Assembly (NCBI GenBank): GCA_950022655.1 | Contig: OX465589.1 | Coordinates: 25,225,626-25,289,625, forward strand | DNA: 64,000 nt | Reading direction: 5' to 3' | Source: Alentia gelatinosa | Taxonomy: Eukaryota; Annelida; Polychaeta; Phyllodocida; Polynoidae | Shown: one piece after another, positions 61,101 through 64,000 of the stretch | Position numbering within the stretch: position 1 is the first letter of the stretch | How the letters are laid out: each line of letters begins with the position of its first letter | Notes under the pieces: generated by a model | The model's input: only the letters and a program-made list of their open reading frames with translations | Told to the model about the DNA's origin: nothing | Database searches by the model: none | Made by a program: the position numbers and the translations under genes

Positions 61101-64000
61101 TCCCGTTGCGATAGAGCTTTGTTCAGTAATCAAATGAAATAGAATTGACCACTCCTTAAGTGCAACAATGACGATATTGAATCAAATAACAAGTCAGTGA
61201 TATGATGCATGTATAACCTGATAAACGTTGGTCTTGTTCCTCCCCAAATATAAAACAAGTTATTTCATTTATTGCATTCTGAATATATTCAACTGAAGCA
61301 AGAATATAAGTTATTGAATTAACAACCAACTATTGACTTATTACTTATTACGGATCTTGCCCAACCCGAGTGAGTGGGAATATATCAATCTCTTTCTTAT
61401 TGAATTATAGCTTTTTGTTGTGAGTTTCCGCTTGCCAATTCGAATTGTTACTTTCGCATTATGAGTTTATCAATATGGACATGAGTGATGGAGGTACATT
61501 TAGTTAAGAGGGATAGATTTGGGGGTTCCGTGATCTTTCCACAGTGCTTTCCTGTCTTCTTCATCTCGTAGATTCAATCTTACCATGGTTTAACCCTAGC
61601 AGATACTACGCCATAAAATACCACAACAATAATATCAATTAAGTAAATACTTGCTACTTTTACCAGTTTTATCAATATTTTGTAACAGAGAACAAGTAGA
61701 ACATTGAGGTAATTTCTGAGATCGATAGTTATAACTTACATGCTAATGAACATTTTTGAAGGAATGTATCACTTTTTCATGTAAAACCGTGCTCTCAATG
61801 ATGGAAGTTTTTCTTTTTTCTCTCTCTAGTTTTCCTATTTCCCTTCTGATAGAATTATTGATGTATTCCTCTAGATAAATGAAACTGTTTAGTCCTGGGT
61901 GTTTTTCACTTTTTTACCGAAATCTAACTAGGATCCCCGATAAACGAACACCCATATTAATGCCATATACTAAATGTTAGTTTTTCACTTATGGTAGTAT
62001 TCTAATCAATATACCTGATCTTTCTGTTGACAGGCTCAGGTCCAGAGGAGACCCCAGCCTGTCTCGGAGCCGCCACCGGTACAACCCGTCATGGTTGCAC
62101 CCGTGGCTGCCGCACCGCCACCACCGCCCCCGGCGCCCCGCCCGGTACCGCCGCCCGCGCCGCGCGCCCCGCCCGCGCCGCCCGCCATGCCCAAATTCCC
62201 CCAGATGGACCTTCAAGTGGAGGTGCCCGTACCTCCAAGATTCGCCGAACAGATCAAGGACATTACCTCCAAAGAGGGCACCAGAGTTACCTTCCAGGGA
62301 ACTGTTGAGGGTGAGTGTGCTTTTATTATTGATCAAAGGTGATGTTATGTTGGCTGGCGCTTTTATACGTGTGCGGCCAGGCAATGAAAACCAGCAGCCA
62401 TGATAGCAGCTGATGCCATGGACACTTTATTGGCACCGAATCTATATGGAAAATGTAACACACAGATAATTGTATCTCTTTCATGTCAATAAAGAAATTC
62501 CTTTATACAGAATTAAAAAAATGATAATGATTATTTGTAGTGAATGATTGAAAAGACTCACTTAAATTCAAAGTTAAAGTGCGGGTATGGCTGGCCACAA
62601 GGCCGACCGGAACCGCGAGTGGCCTCCCCCACCCCCAAGTTACCAAAATTCCATAAGGTTGAAGCAAGAATATGATAAAGAGTAGTGACTTTGTGAGTGG
62701 TGCCATCAGTCTAGATAGAGGTGCCATCGGTCTAGGGAAAATGTTGCCATCAGTCCGAAGAGGTTGCCATCAGTCCAGGTGCCATCGGTCTGTTGTGCCA
62801 TCGGTCTAGTAATCGTGGGGAGTTAGCTCAGTGGTTAAGGCACTTGACTTGTAATCCCAAGGTTGTGGGTTCGAGTTCCACTGCAGCCACTCTTCTCTTT
62901 CATCCCCAGAAGTGGTAGATTTACTGCTATATCAAAGGCCAATCCTTCTCATACCATGTCTATGTGGTATGGGAAGTAAAAGAACTATCCCCTCTGTAAA
63001 TGTGTAGGGGTGAGATTTCTACCTAAATTCATCACATAAATTCGATCACCACACATATGGTGTAAAAGAACCTTGAGAAAGTCTGGTAATAACTAGTAAT
63101 GGTTAACTGGACGAAATCGAACCAACCAACCAATCATTGAGGAGAACACAAAATTGCGATAAAATGTTTAGTGAAAGGTATCAAAGCATGGATATTCCAT
63201 GCCTTTTTAATCGAAAAGAACTATCTTGTTTACGTCTTGTTTCCCTTAGAAGAATAGGGCATGACTTTGAACTATGCCCTATCTACCTTCCTTCCCCTGC
63301 AATATTATGCCCCGGTCTGGTCCTGAGCGTGAATCGCATCCCCCCCCCCCCCCCCACCCGCCCCGGTATTTAGTAGAAACTGAACGAGAGTTAGACTTGT
63401 CAGTGTTTATGCCACGACGGGAAGGTCGTGTATTACTACGCGAAGCGTTAGCTGAGGGTAGTGAGGAACAGACCTGACCAGAGTGGCATAGACACTGACA
63501 AGTCTAACCCGAGTTCGGTTTCATATTGATTCTACCCCGTCTCTACGCTTTTGGATTACTAAAATATAAATATTGATTAAACGACTAACCGGAGTCCAAC
63601 CGGAACTTTTGAGTCCAACCGGAACTTTTTTATGGAGCAGCTCACAATCTGGTCGCTGATTGGTCGAATTGTTTATGCCCCTAGAGGCATAAATCGCACT
63701 TTTTGTCATGGCATGCCGCATAAAATTTGCCTATGTTATGCCTATGGACCGTTTTTATTAGGGGTAGGATAATGTTGGTTCCTCCAATAGCGCCCTTTTT
63801 ATTATCTCCATCACTAGGGCACCTCCCCCTGTCAGAAGTCCTGCATGAGTTTCACGTGTCTGTCTGTGTGGTATCTGTCTGTCCGCTCATCCTAGCTGAC
63901 TCTGTCTCGTCTTGCCCGTGACAGGTAAGCCGGCACCCGTGATCCGCTGGTACAAATCGGGTCATGAGATCACGGGCAGCGCCGACTTTGAGATGACGGT
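14842..64000 (+). CDS. CCDC141: CCDC141 (CAMDI)-like spectrin-repeat plus multi-Ig protein, 33 exons in window, open at both ends
   Basis: All exons join in one frame with GT-AG borders and compatible phases. Residues 1-1115 (exons 1-21) are charged, helical spectrin-like repeats. Residues from about 1135 on are I-set Ig domains: Ig1 exons 22-23, Ig2 exon 24, Ig3 exons 25-26, Ig4 exons 26-27, Ig5 exons 29-30, Ig6 exons 30-31, Ig7 exons 32-33. Family knowledge, from memory: vertebrate CCDC141 is a cytoplasmic protein that binds DISC1 and myosin II and acts in neuronal migration; it has spectrin-like repeats and one C-terminal Ig domain. Landmarks matching it here are WIRVRIQQMEPDLMEVG, VYGAMAETLGEAW, LLELLQDRRR and ATECKT. 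The extra Ig domains resemble titin Z-disc, palladin and unc-89 modules, so a muscle scaffold role is an inference. The first coding exon is probably missing (see 12605 and the upstream region). Alternative identities, an obscurin/unc-89 or Trio/kalirin relative, fit the spectrin half less well. Confidence 0.87.
15572..15590 (+). repeat. G homopolymer run
   Basis: Nineteen consecutive G. Confidence 0.9.
15790..16575 (+). repeat. Degenerate minisatellite in intron 1
   Basis: Repeated gagctgttcagt / tagcctggttctgctcagtgcag motifs at roughly 45-60 bp spacing between 15790 and 16200, reappearing at 16480-16575. Strongly diverged. Confidence 0.6.
17142..17593. mobile_element. TA-flanked pogo/Tigger-type MITE
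   Basis: Left end TACAGTCGAACCCCGCGTAA, then TCGGACACC; right end reverse-complements to TACAATAGAACCCCGCCTAA, then CGGACACC. Both start at TA. These ends resemble pogo/Tigger (Tc1-mariner superfamily) TIRs as I recall them. No transposase is encoded. Confidence 0.75.
17219..17525. mobile_element. Second palindromic MITE nested in the first
   Basis: taaggggcccctcccaccta at the left is matched by taggtgggaggggccctta at the right, and attaagtctgcgattaacc by gggttaatcgtagacttaat. The interior repeats acgacgcacta in both orientations. It interrupts the outer element. Confidence 0.75.
19917..20004 (+). repeat. 46-bp direct duplication
   Basis: caccctttagttttggtgct followed by ctggccaccat occurs twice, 46 bp apart, each after an A-run. 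Confidence 0.9.
23210..23535. repeat. Four tandem units of about 88 bp
   Basis: acctgtacacaggggaaat...atggggctccaagtgagaca recurs with starts near 23230, 23320, 23407 and 23491; similarity falls from left to right. Confidence 0.85.
24198..24222. repeat. 25-bp near-perfect palindrome
   Basis: ccgtacgtcaca and tgtgacgtacgg are exact inverted complements around a single central base. Confidence 0.9.
24275..24426. mobile_element. Long hairpin MITE
   Basis: Arms of about 65 bp (atacgaaaacgggctgactg ... cagatacatccc and gggatgtatctg ... cagtttccgtat) surround a 15-nt loop. Non-coding foldback. Confidence 0.85.
26949..26969 (+). repeat. G-rich run
   Basis: Fourteen G, a T, six G, then tgg. Confidence 0.85.
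27343..27356 (+). repeat. G homopolymer run
   Basis: Fourteen consecutive G. Confidence 0.9.
30709..30737 (+). promoter_or_regulatory. Two CACGTG E-boxes 20 bp apart
   Basis: GGTCACGTGACC (30709-30720) is a perfect 12-bp palindrome, and a second CACGTG lies at 30732-30737, with GACGTCA just downstream. They sit 0.8 kb before the candidate first exon at 31538. Such sites bind USF/MITF/TFE-type bHLH factors in general; use here is inferred. Confidence 0.3.
31221..31228 (+). promoter_or_regulatory. Consensus CRE (TGACGTCA)
   Basis: A full palindromic CREB/ATF site within CTGACGTCAG, 310 bp upstream of the candidate alternative start at 31538. Further half sites (gacgtg near 31267, gacgtc near 31361) lie close by. 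Confidence 0.3.
31484..31493 (+). promoter_or_regulatory. Perfect CArG box (SRF site) before alternative first exon
   Basis: CCTAAAAAGG fits CC(A/T)6GG exactly and lies 45 bp upstream of the ATG at 31538. SRF/CArG boxes are classic in muscle promoters, which agrees with the sarcomere-like Ig domains. An A-rich core could also act as a TATA surrogate. Confidence 0.4.
31538..31636 (+). CDS. Candidate alternative first coding exon inside intron 1 (33 codons)
   Basis: ATG in a good Kozak context (gtaaagATGGCG) opens 33 codons, MAGRLPSAHSLRLDDDTKWL and then EINQLMVAIKNK, ending AAG|gtgagg in phase 0, exactly what exon 2 needs. A perfect CArG box lies 45 bp upstream of the ATG. Spliced to exon 2, the amphipathic end would replace the helix that exon 1 supplies (ELLMKLN). 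It is an inference that this is an alternative start; it could be a chance ORF with a good donor. Confidence 0.5.
33451..33486 (+). repeat. Triple 14-bp tandem repeat
   Basis: ccccctccagca repeated three times. Confidence 0.9.
34250..34273 (+). promoter_or_regulatory. TATA-like element overlapping an NF-kB-type motif
   Basis: cgtataaaGGGAATTTCCtggg: TATAAA (34251-34256) runs directly into GGGAATTTCC, a perfect kB consensus, then ttcctgggaa, a STAT-like palindrome. It precedes the candidate first exon at 34376. Confidence 0.25.
34376..34429 (+). CDS. Candidate second alternative first coding exon (18 codons)
   Basis: gagaccATGGAG is a strong start context. It opens MENSNQEGEEHDGEGDTK and reaches AAG|gtacgc in phase 0, compatible with exon 2. 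A TATA-like element (tataaa at 34251) sits about 120 bp upstream. The peptide is acidic and low-complexity and has no family match I know, so coding status is uncertain. Confidence 0.35.
35179..35375 (+). mobile_element. 5'-truncated SINE copy (same family as 62816)
   Basis: From ttctcataccatgtctatgt to the aaaccaacaaataaacaaa tail, this segment matches 62945-63135 along its whole length (gtgggaagtaaaagaact, aggggtgagatttctacct, accttgagaaagtctgg). The tRNA head is missing. Confidence 0.85.
36883..37074 (+). CDS. CCDC141: Exon 2 (residues 42-105)
   Basis: Acceptor tttcacag, donor CAG|gtcagt; 192 nt, phase 0/0. It contains VYGAMAETLGEAW, nearly identical to the block I recall in vertebrate CCDC141, and joins exon 1 without a gap relative to that protein. 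It opens with ATG, so it could itself supply a start if transcription begins inside intron 1. Exon 2 is the common acceptor for the candidate alternative first exons at 31538 and 34376. Confidence 0.95.
37690..37785 (+). pseudogene. Degenerate partial copy of exon 3
   Basis: gactgaATGGAGGCTGCCCAG followed by acgaagttcatgc mirrors exon 3 (ggatcggatggaggtcgcccag, then accagattcattc), and the preceding aggattacacgat matches the intron sequence aggattatacaat at 37801. It lacks a usable acceptor AG. The period is about 110 bp. Confidence 0.75.
37832..37940 (+). CDS. CCDC141: Exon 3 (residues 106-142)
   Basis: Acceptor gtgtttcag, donor AAGA|gtgagt; 109 nt, phase 0 in and 1 out. Starts FSDRMEVAQTRFIQVG and ends QQHQEFKK. 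It is the second helix region of the first spectrin-like repeat. A degenerate copy of its 5' half lies about 110 bp upstream (37690-37785). Confidence 0.93.
38442..38686 (+). CDS. CCDC141: Exon 4 (residues 142-223)
   Basis: Acceptor ggttgcag, donor AAG|gtcagt; 245 nt, phase 1 in and 0 out. It contains GIEHLLELLQDRRRTLEELW, matching the LLELLQDRRRQL block of vertebrate CCDC141. Leu/Gln/Glu-rich heptads indicate a coiled coil or spectrin helix. A transposon-end-like remnant begins 22 bp after the donor. Confidence 0.95.
38709..38745 (+). mobile_element. Remnant of a pogo/Tigger-type transposon end
   Basis: acagtagaaccccgctatag then tggacgtc matches the TIR of the element at 17142. No opposite end is seen. 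It lies just after the exon 4 donor. Confidence 0.5.
38783..38852. repeat. (A)n(TA)n microsatellite
   Basis: An A-run of about 19 followed by about 25 TA dinucleotides in intron 4. Confidence 0.95.
39288..39326 (+). pseudogene. Degenerate copy of the exon 5 acceptor edge
   Basis: atgtgtttataggtgggagacgggtacactgcggta parallels tgtgtttacaggttgcagactggtacacagaggta at exon 5 (39409-39443). The acceptor AG survives, but the frame runs into a stop soon after. Confidence 0.7.
39420..39539 (+). CDS. CCDC141: Exon 5 (residues 224-263)
   Basis: Acceptor tgtttacag, donor AGG|gtaagt; 120 nt, phase 0/0. Starts VADWYTEVGDTYLKE and contains SLGESLPAAQ, like the SLGSSLSD stretch of vertebrate CCDC141. A diverged copy of its acceptor and first codons lies about 125 bp upstream. 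Confidence 0.93.
39591..40504 (+). repeat. Tandem array of eight 112/116-bp units copying the 5' edge of exon 6
   Basis: Unit exon-like starts fall at 39601, 39717, 39829, 39941, 40053, 40165, 40277 and 40389, in register with real exon 6 at 40505. Spacing is 112 bp except 116 bp for the first and last units, which share a 4-nt insertion (GAGATGTCCAGTG). Each unit has tttacag (tttatag in unit 1), nine codons reading DIQETVLRL or close variants, then GTGTGAGT, giving an in-frame TGA and a possible new donor. The rest of each unit is the intron tail preceding the next acceptor. Confidence 0.95.
40505..40696 (+). CDS. CCDC141: Exon 6 (residues 264-327)
   Basis: Acceptor ggtttacag, donor ACG|gtaagt; 192 nt, phase 0/0. 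Starts DIHETVLRLVRTADQLV and ends with a helix LALAISFYSQALT. The acceptor and first nine codons are repeated eight times in the 0.9-kb array immediately upstream; only this copy reads on into a full spectrin helix (CTGGTGCGC rather than CTGGTGTGA). Confidence 0.95.
41068..41265 (+). CDS. CCDC141: Exon 7 (residues 328-393)
   Basis: Acceptor tttacacacag, donor AAG|gtacgt; 198 nt, phase 0/0. Starts ALSKLDDIEVQLSST, with AKRHAYLSNMI and APALREGRILLERV further on. The order LxxL, RH...L, REGRxLL parallels the corresponding CCDC141 repeat. Confidence 0.93.
41757..41867 (+). CDS. CCDC141: Exon 8 (residues 394-430)
   Basis: Acceptor gacttacag, donor AAT|gtgagt; 111 nt, phase 0/0. VTELQERVDKLENMC followed by EAGERSFAYNQLEEM, a helix with charged heptads. 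The exon itself opens with GTAACG directly after AG, a weak donor-like start. Confidence 0.92.
42121..42180 (+). repeat. Exact 30-bp duplication with acceptor-like end
   Basis: atgtggatatgagtattttt followed by cagaa(g/c)cttg occurs twice in tandem in intron 8, 50 bp before the real exon 9 acceptor. Each copy ends in a ttttttcag-like 3' splice motif. Confidence 0.9.
42231..42353 (+). CDS. CCDC141: Exon 9 (residues 431-471)
   Basis: Acceptor tccgtgcag, donor AGG|gtaaga; 123 nt, phase 0/0. Starts LNTWLGRIGQATLSQH and ends HQRLLSDIR, a spectrin-like helix with the usual W at its start. Confidence 0.92.
42730..42921 (+). CDS. CCDC141: Exon 10 (residues 472-535)
   Basis: Acceptor gtgtttgcag, donor AAG|gtgagt; 192 nt, phase 0/0. 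Contains LQQQWKALSAAVESRI, a spectrin-repeat signature in which the conserved W of helix B/C is followed by LxxxVExR, and ends AHSYVSFHKKAQK. Confidence 0.94.
43436..43606 (+). CDS. CCDC141: Exon 11 (residues 536-592)
   Basis: Acceptor ctgcccgcag, donor GCA|gtaagt; 171 nt, phase 0/0. LAIKMDALEQYLKIEKL, then a Ser/Lys-rich loop and MNQMFTDVEGQGKVFIKEA. The vertebrate protein seems shorter here, so part of this repeat may be lineage-specific (from memory). Confidence 0.92.
44134..44158 (+). repeat. T homopolymer run
   Basis: About 25 consecutive T in intron 11. Confidence 0.9.
44350..44526 (+). CDS. CCDC141: Exon 12 (residues 593-651), opens with a perfect donor motif
   Basis: Acceptor ttgtag, donor AAG|gtgagg; 177 nt, phase 0/0. 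Starts VSGEDLDTRRAV and ends QWHQFIQDARK. The first six coding bases are GTAAGT, so joining exon 11 to exon 12 rebuilds a consensus 5' splice site. Skipping would keep the frame. Confidence 0.94.
44655..45009. mobile_element. piggyBac-like MITE
   Basis: Both ends are TTAA. The left end TTAACCATTTAACTGCAGCA and the reverse-complemented right end TTAACCCTTTCCCTGCAGCA are TIRs. A 31-bp internal duplication (actgcagcatgatgcctcca) follows the left end. TTAA target sites are the hallmark of piggyBac; no transposase is present. Confidence 0.75.
45507..45598 (+). repeat. Duplicated CCAAT-containing 41-bp segment before exon 13
   Basis: ctggccaatcaaagcg occurs at 45542 and 45583, with a third CCAATCA at 45507. 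The second copy ends 18 bp before the exon 13 acceptor. Confidence 0.85.
45617..45742 (+). CDS. CCDC141: Exon 13 (residues 652-693), candidate mutually exclusive exon A
   Basis: Acceptor ttttcgcag, donor AAG|gtacaa; 126 nt, phase 0/0. Starts TIDWVQKIETDFFPAIAGEL and ends FSPTVK. It is homologous to exon 14 (22 of 42 aligned residues identical) with identical phases. Third codon positions are more A/T-rich than in exon 14. Confidence 0.93.
46130..46164 (+). repeat. C19 run followed by (AC)n
   Basis: Homopolymer C then about eight AC units in the intron between exons 13 and 14. Confidence 0.9.
46450..46578 (+). CDS. CCDC141: Exon 14 (residues 694-736), candidate mutually exclusive exon B
   Basis: Acceptor gtgtttctag, donor AAG|gtatag; 129 nt, phase 0/0. 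Starts TIDWVRDVEKGLFVPHIAGN and ends FGPTAK. Together with exon 13 it forms a tandem duplicated pair 707 bp apart. Both end in Lys and both can precede exon 15. Confidence 0.93.
47082..47270 (+). CDS. CCDC141: Exon 15 (residues 737-799)
   Basis: Acceptor cacgagcag, donor CAG|gtcagt; 189 nt, phase 0/0. Starts KAQAQIEEHLKTAEMLSLKG and includes VHTRFQARITEYQ. The acceptor has a short pyrimidine tract, so the exact start (after gagcag) is slightly less certain than for the others. Confidence 0.9.
47671..47847 (+). CDS. CCDC141: Exon 16 (residues 800-858)
   Basis: Acceptor ccgttccag, donor CAG|gtaagg; 177 nt, phase 0/0. Contains LREHEANRDKVKELINF and EEGEQIVVRVRQQ, a motif also reminiscent of spectrin repeats in the Trio/kalirin group. 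Confidence 0.94.
48307..48456 (+). CDS. CCDC141: Exon 17 (residues 859-908)
   Basis: Acceptor tgtttgcag, donor CAG|gtgaga; 150 nt, phase 0/0. Contains ERRRAWDHAWDDQHKKLEQN, a spectrin helix with the conserved W and LxQ heptads, ending FYFDLKQ. Confidence 0.94.
48993..49130 (+). CDS. CCDC141: Exon 18 (residues 909-954)
   Basis: Acceptor ctccggacag, donor AAG|gtacga; 138 nt, phase 0/0. ELDELQRQLMNRHGNYG followed by SSLSSVKMTSQAFAQFEKNA, a typical helix A/B of a spectrin repeat. Confidence 0.93.
49787..49963 (+). CDS. CCDC141: Exon 19 (residues 955-1013)
   Basis: Acceptor ccgcgcag, donor AAC|gtgagt; 177 nt, phase 0/0. Contains HYDSRRIRHEVESV and VQKKWHDFYRLIGEYRAAL, the helix B/C signature of a spectrin repeat, ending KFFEVMDN. 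Confidence 0.95.
50284..50467 (+). CDS. CCDC141: Exon 20 (residues 1014-1075)
   Basis: Acceptor ttttacag, donor TATG|gtgagc; 184 nt, phase 0 in and 1 out. CEDWVKDSSTFLLQIGRKAT then ECKTSGDAGDLIQQL. The C-x2-W spacing, the TECKT block and the closing LYG match the last spectrin-like repeat of vertebrate CCDC141; this is one of the strongest family landmarks. Confidence 0.96.
51004..51125 (+). CDS. CCDC141: Exon 21 (residues 1075-1115), last spectrin-like helix
   Basis: Acceptor cgtaaacag, donor GAG|gtgggt; 122 nt, phase 1 in and 0 out. QKMQHMVDKNQAILDSFV and LGILRDNLLKKE parallel the QKYIEKIVTKHKEVLESV helix that closes the CCDC141 repeat region. Confidence 0.94.
51396..51505 (+). CDS. CCDC141: Exon 22 (residues 1116-1152): linker and first strand of Ig1
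   Basis: Acceptor cattgtag, donor CAGAG|gtaagg; 110 nt, phase 0 in and 2 out. A short linker SSVVDKTAPKQPII leads into PRFTDPLSNAEITEGQR, the usual A/A' strand start of an I-set domain. This exon is the hinge between the spectrin and Ig halves. Confidence 0.92.
51861..52081 (+). CDS. CCDC141: Exon 23 (residues 1152-1226): rest of Ig1
   Basis: Acceptor ttgcatag, donor AAAG|gtaagc; 221 nt, phase 2 in and 1 out. Core I-set residues are visible: FTFEC (B strand Cys), IEWFKDD (Trp), and DTAKYTCRAT (second Cys). Confidence 0.95.
52304..52475 (+). repeat. Possible copies of the exon 23 donor edge
   Basis: gcacgtcaaaagtacgcg (52304) and gcatgaaaagtacgcg (52456) resemble the exon 23 end CCGCGTCAAAGgtaagcg. 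Downstream segments (aatttaggtagaga / catttaggcggaga) also repeat. The match is short, so this is tentative. Confidence 0.4.
53464..53760 (+). CDS. CCDC141: Exon 24 (residues 1226-1325): complete Ig2
   Basis: Acceptor acctcacag, donor ATCT|gtaagc; 297 nt, phase 1/1, so the whole domain is one symmetric exon. EGTQFMFECHVTGIPSP, ISWFKDDVNI and DHSGRYSCKATNNGGEAT give the two Cys, the Trp and the DxGxYxC motif of I-set domains. Confidence 0.96.
54593..54747 (+). CDS. CCDC141: Exon 25 (residues 1325-1376): first half of Ig3
   Basis: Acceptor tggttacag, donor AAG|gttcgt; 155 nt, phase 1 in and 0 out. RKPVFETPPCNVAAPEGKC and GEPSPQIQWMKGDTPI. The B-strand Cys position reads Ala (RMEAHYTG), so the standard Ig disulfide is absent. 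The donor gttcgt is non-optimal. Confidence 0.92.
55282..55554 (+). CDS. CCDC141: Exon 26 (residues 1377-1467): end of Ig3, linker, start of Ig4
   Basis: Acceptor gactacag, donor GAG|gtaggt; 273 nt, phase 0/0. LEINEVYPEDSGNYTVVLKN completes Ig3. An acidic linker (SASEADVTDHEPTKPQ) follows, then VLEGSRARLDCVVTAHPEPE starts Ig4. The donor edge has degenerate copies in the next intron. Confidence 0.94.
55746..55912 (+). repeat. Degenerate copies of the exon 26 donor edge
   Basis: gctcacccagaacccgagat at 55752 copies the exon end GCTCACCCCGAACCCGAGgt; shorter echoes (caacccgagatat twice at 55832 and 55848, and gaacctgaggtt at 55899) follow. In most, the GT has become AT, which disables the donor. 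Confidence 0.65.
56143..56191 (+). mobile_element. SINE/LINE 3' tail
   Basis: ttggacgttaaactacccaa plus (CAAA)n, the same tail as 13683-13730. Confidence 0.6.
56271..56451 (+). CDS. CCDC141: Exon 27 (residues 1468-1528): second half of Ig4
   Basis: Acceptor accaacag, donor GAAC|gtgagt; 181 nt, phase 0 in and 1 out. VIWYHNDRPVKESKDFQ and LEDSGEYRVVARNPYGQTES carry the Trp and the DSGxY motif. The second Cys is replaced by Val in YRV. Confidence 0.95.
56432..56790 (+). repeat. Tandem copies spanning the exon 27 donor
   Basis: The stretch from ctgtcgtct through gagtctttacgctatg (exon end and intron start) recurs at about 56515 and 56603 and more weakly near 56690, period 83-95 bp. Each copy is followed by a gtcacg...gcatct...gtcacgtaatg tail. 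The donor GT is lost in the copies. Confidence 0.75.
57197..57301 (+). CDS. CCDC141: Exon 28 (residues 1528-1563): Ser/Asp-rich linker, candidate cassette exon
   Basis: Acceptor gcttgtag, donor AAGG|gtaagg; 105 nt, phase 1/1. Encodes SGSEESVGDSVSDTWTHRIF and then a Lys/Val-rich end (KVKDVGAKVTK). No domain; acidic Ser clusters could be CK2 sites (inference). Symmetric phase allows in-frame skipping. Confidence 0.8.
57302..58498 (+). other. CCDC141: Intron 28: nothing recognised
   Basis: About 1.2 kb of AT-rich sequence with no clear repeat or exon. The short ORFs at 57335 and 58267 are not flanked by suitable splice sites in frame. Confidence 0.6.
58499..58698 (+). CDS. CCDC141: Exon 29 (residues 1563-1629): first half of Ig5
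   Basis: Acceptor tgccacacag, donor CAG|gtgggt; 200 nt, phase 1 in and 0 out. A Ser-rich lead (SEMSDASVDRSSSEVV) then PPKFTQLLKDLEGTEGQKV, FECRVIGHPTPEIRWFRDG. It is highly similar in style to the titin N-terminal Z1/Z2 domains. Confidence 0.95.
58951..59310. mobile_element. MITE with internal inverted repeat, intron 29
   Basis: acaatattaccacgatttcg...ggccgtattctccgc (58951-59001) is the inverted complement of gagaatacggcc...cgaaatcatggtaatgttgt (59031-59080). The right end (gtattctactcagtagtgat ... gagactccgtactaggtggg) matches the cluster at 6766-7190 in reverse complement. Confidence 0.8.
59359..59682 (+). CDS. CCDC141: Exon 30 (residues 1630-1737): end of Ig5, Thr-rich linker, start of Ig6
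   Basis: Acceptor cttttacag, donor CGG|gtaggt; 324 nt, phase 0/0. HSLTIPEVFKEDMGNFMCKA closes Ig5. The linker holds a coding hexanucleotide repeat (ACCACG three times, giving six Thr). RPPEFQKLFGDMRVKAG begins Ig6. Confidence 0.95.
59683..60293 (+). other. CCDC141: Intron 30: nothing recognised
   Basis: About 0.6 kb of AT-rich sequence with no clear repeat or exon. Confidence 0.6.
60294..60512 (+). CDS. CCDC141: Exon 31 (residues 1738-1810): second half of Ig6 and Pro-rich tail
   Basis: Acceptor atgttgtag, donor CTG|gtcagt; 219 nt, phase 0/0. VRWFFNSEPVVSPDYQVQSF, YSLYIPEVFDEDAGRFSVIA, then a short linker AAPPKTASPPL. The PEVFDEDAGRF pattern resembles the AEAYPEDSGTY strand F of titin Z2. 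Confidence 0.94.
60513..62033 (+). other. CCDC141: Intron 31: nothing recognised
   Basis: About 1.5 kb of AT-rich sequence with no convincing repeat or exon. Confidence 0.6.
62034..62310 (+). CDS. CCDC141: Exon 32 (residues 1811-1903): Pro/Ala-rich linker and start of Ig7
   Basis: Acceptor ctgttgacag, donor GAGG|gtgagt; 277 nt, phase 0 in and 1 out. About 45 residues of almost pure Pro/Ala/Arg (APPPPPPAPRPVPPPAPRAP) with extremely GC-rich sequence, then VPVPPRFAEQIKDITSKEG starting Ig7. Proline runs of this kind often bind SH3, WW or profilin domains; no FPPPP EVH1 motif is present. Confidence 0.92.
62699..62812 (+). repeat. Degenerate tgccatcggtct tandem repeat
   Basis: Six copies of tgccatc(a/g)gtc(t/c) at 12-30 bp spacing directly before the SINE. 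Confidence 0.85.
62816..63135 (+). mobile_element. Near full-length tRNA-derived SINE
   Basis: The head has a clear A box (tagctcagtggttaagg) and B box (ggttcgagttcc) with a TGT triplet at the anticodon position, but the acceptor stem does not pair. A 190-bp body shared with 35179-35375 follows, then a gttaactggacg...aaccaaccaacc tail. Confidence 0.85.
63340..63355 (+). repeat. C homopolymer run
   Basis: Sixteen C. Confidence 0.9.
63376..63522. mobile_element. Hairpin MITE-like element
   Basis: gaaactgaacgagagttaga and cttgtcagtgtttatgccac pair with gtggcatagacactgacaag and tctaacccgagttcggtttc. Arms about 40 bp, loop about 65 nt with smaller internal palindromes. Confidence 0.85.
63925..64000 (+). 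CDS. CCDC141: Exon 33, partial (residues 1903-1928): Ig7 continues past the window
   Basis: Acceptor cccgtgacag, phase 1 in. Encodes KPAPVIRWYKSGHEITGSAD and runs open to the edge at 64000. The first bases after AG are GTAAGC, another donor-like exon start. The gene therefore contains more Ig sequence to the right. Confidence 0.92.

Larger units (their letters stand above)
62311..63924 (+). other. CCDC141: Intron 32, repeat-rich
   Basis: Holds the tgccatcggtct tandem repeat, a full-length SINE, a C-run and a hairpin element; the remainder is AT-rich with no exon seen. Confidence 0.7.

Noticed and set aside
62027..62403. Other-frame ORFs over the Pro/Ala exon
   Set aside because: Stop-free only because of extreme GC content; the frame giving Pro/Ala then an Ig start is the one matching phase and homology.
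62816..62891. Functional tRNA-Thr (TGT) gene
   Set aside because: A and B boxes are good, but the acceptor stem does not pair, the anticodon stem is irregular, and the body continues into a SINE shared with 35179.
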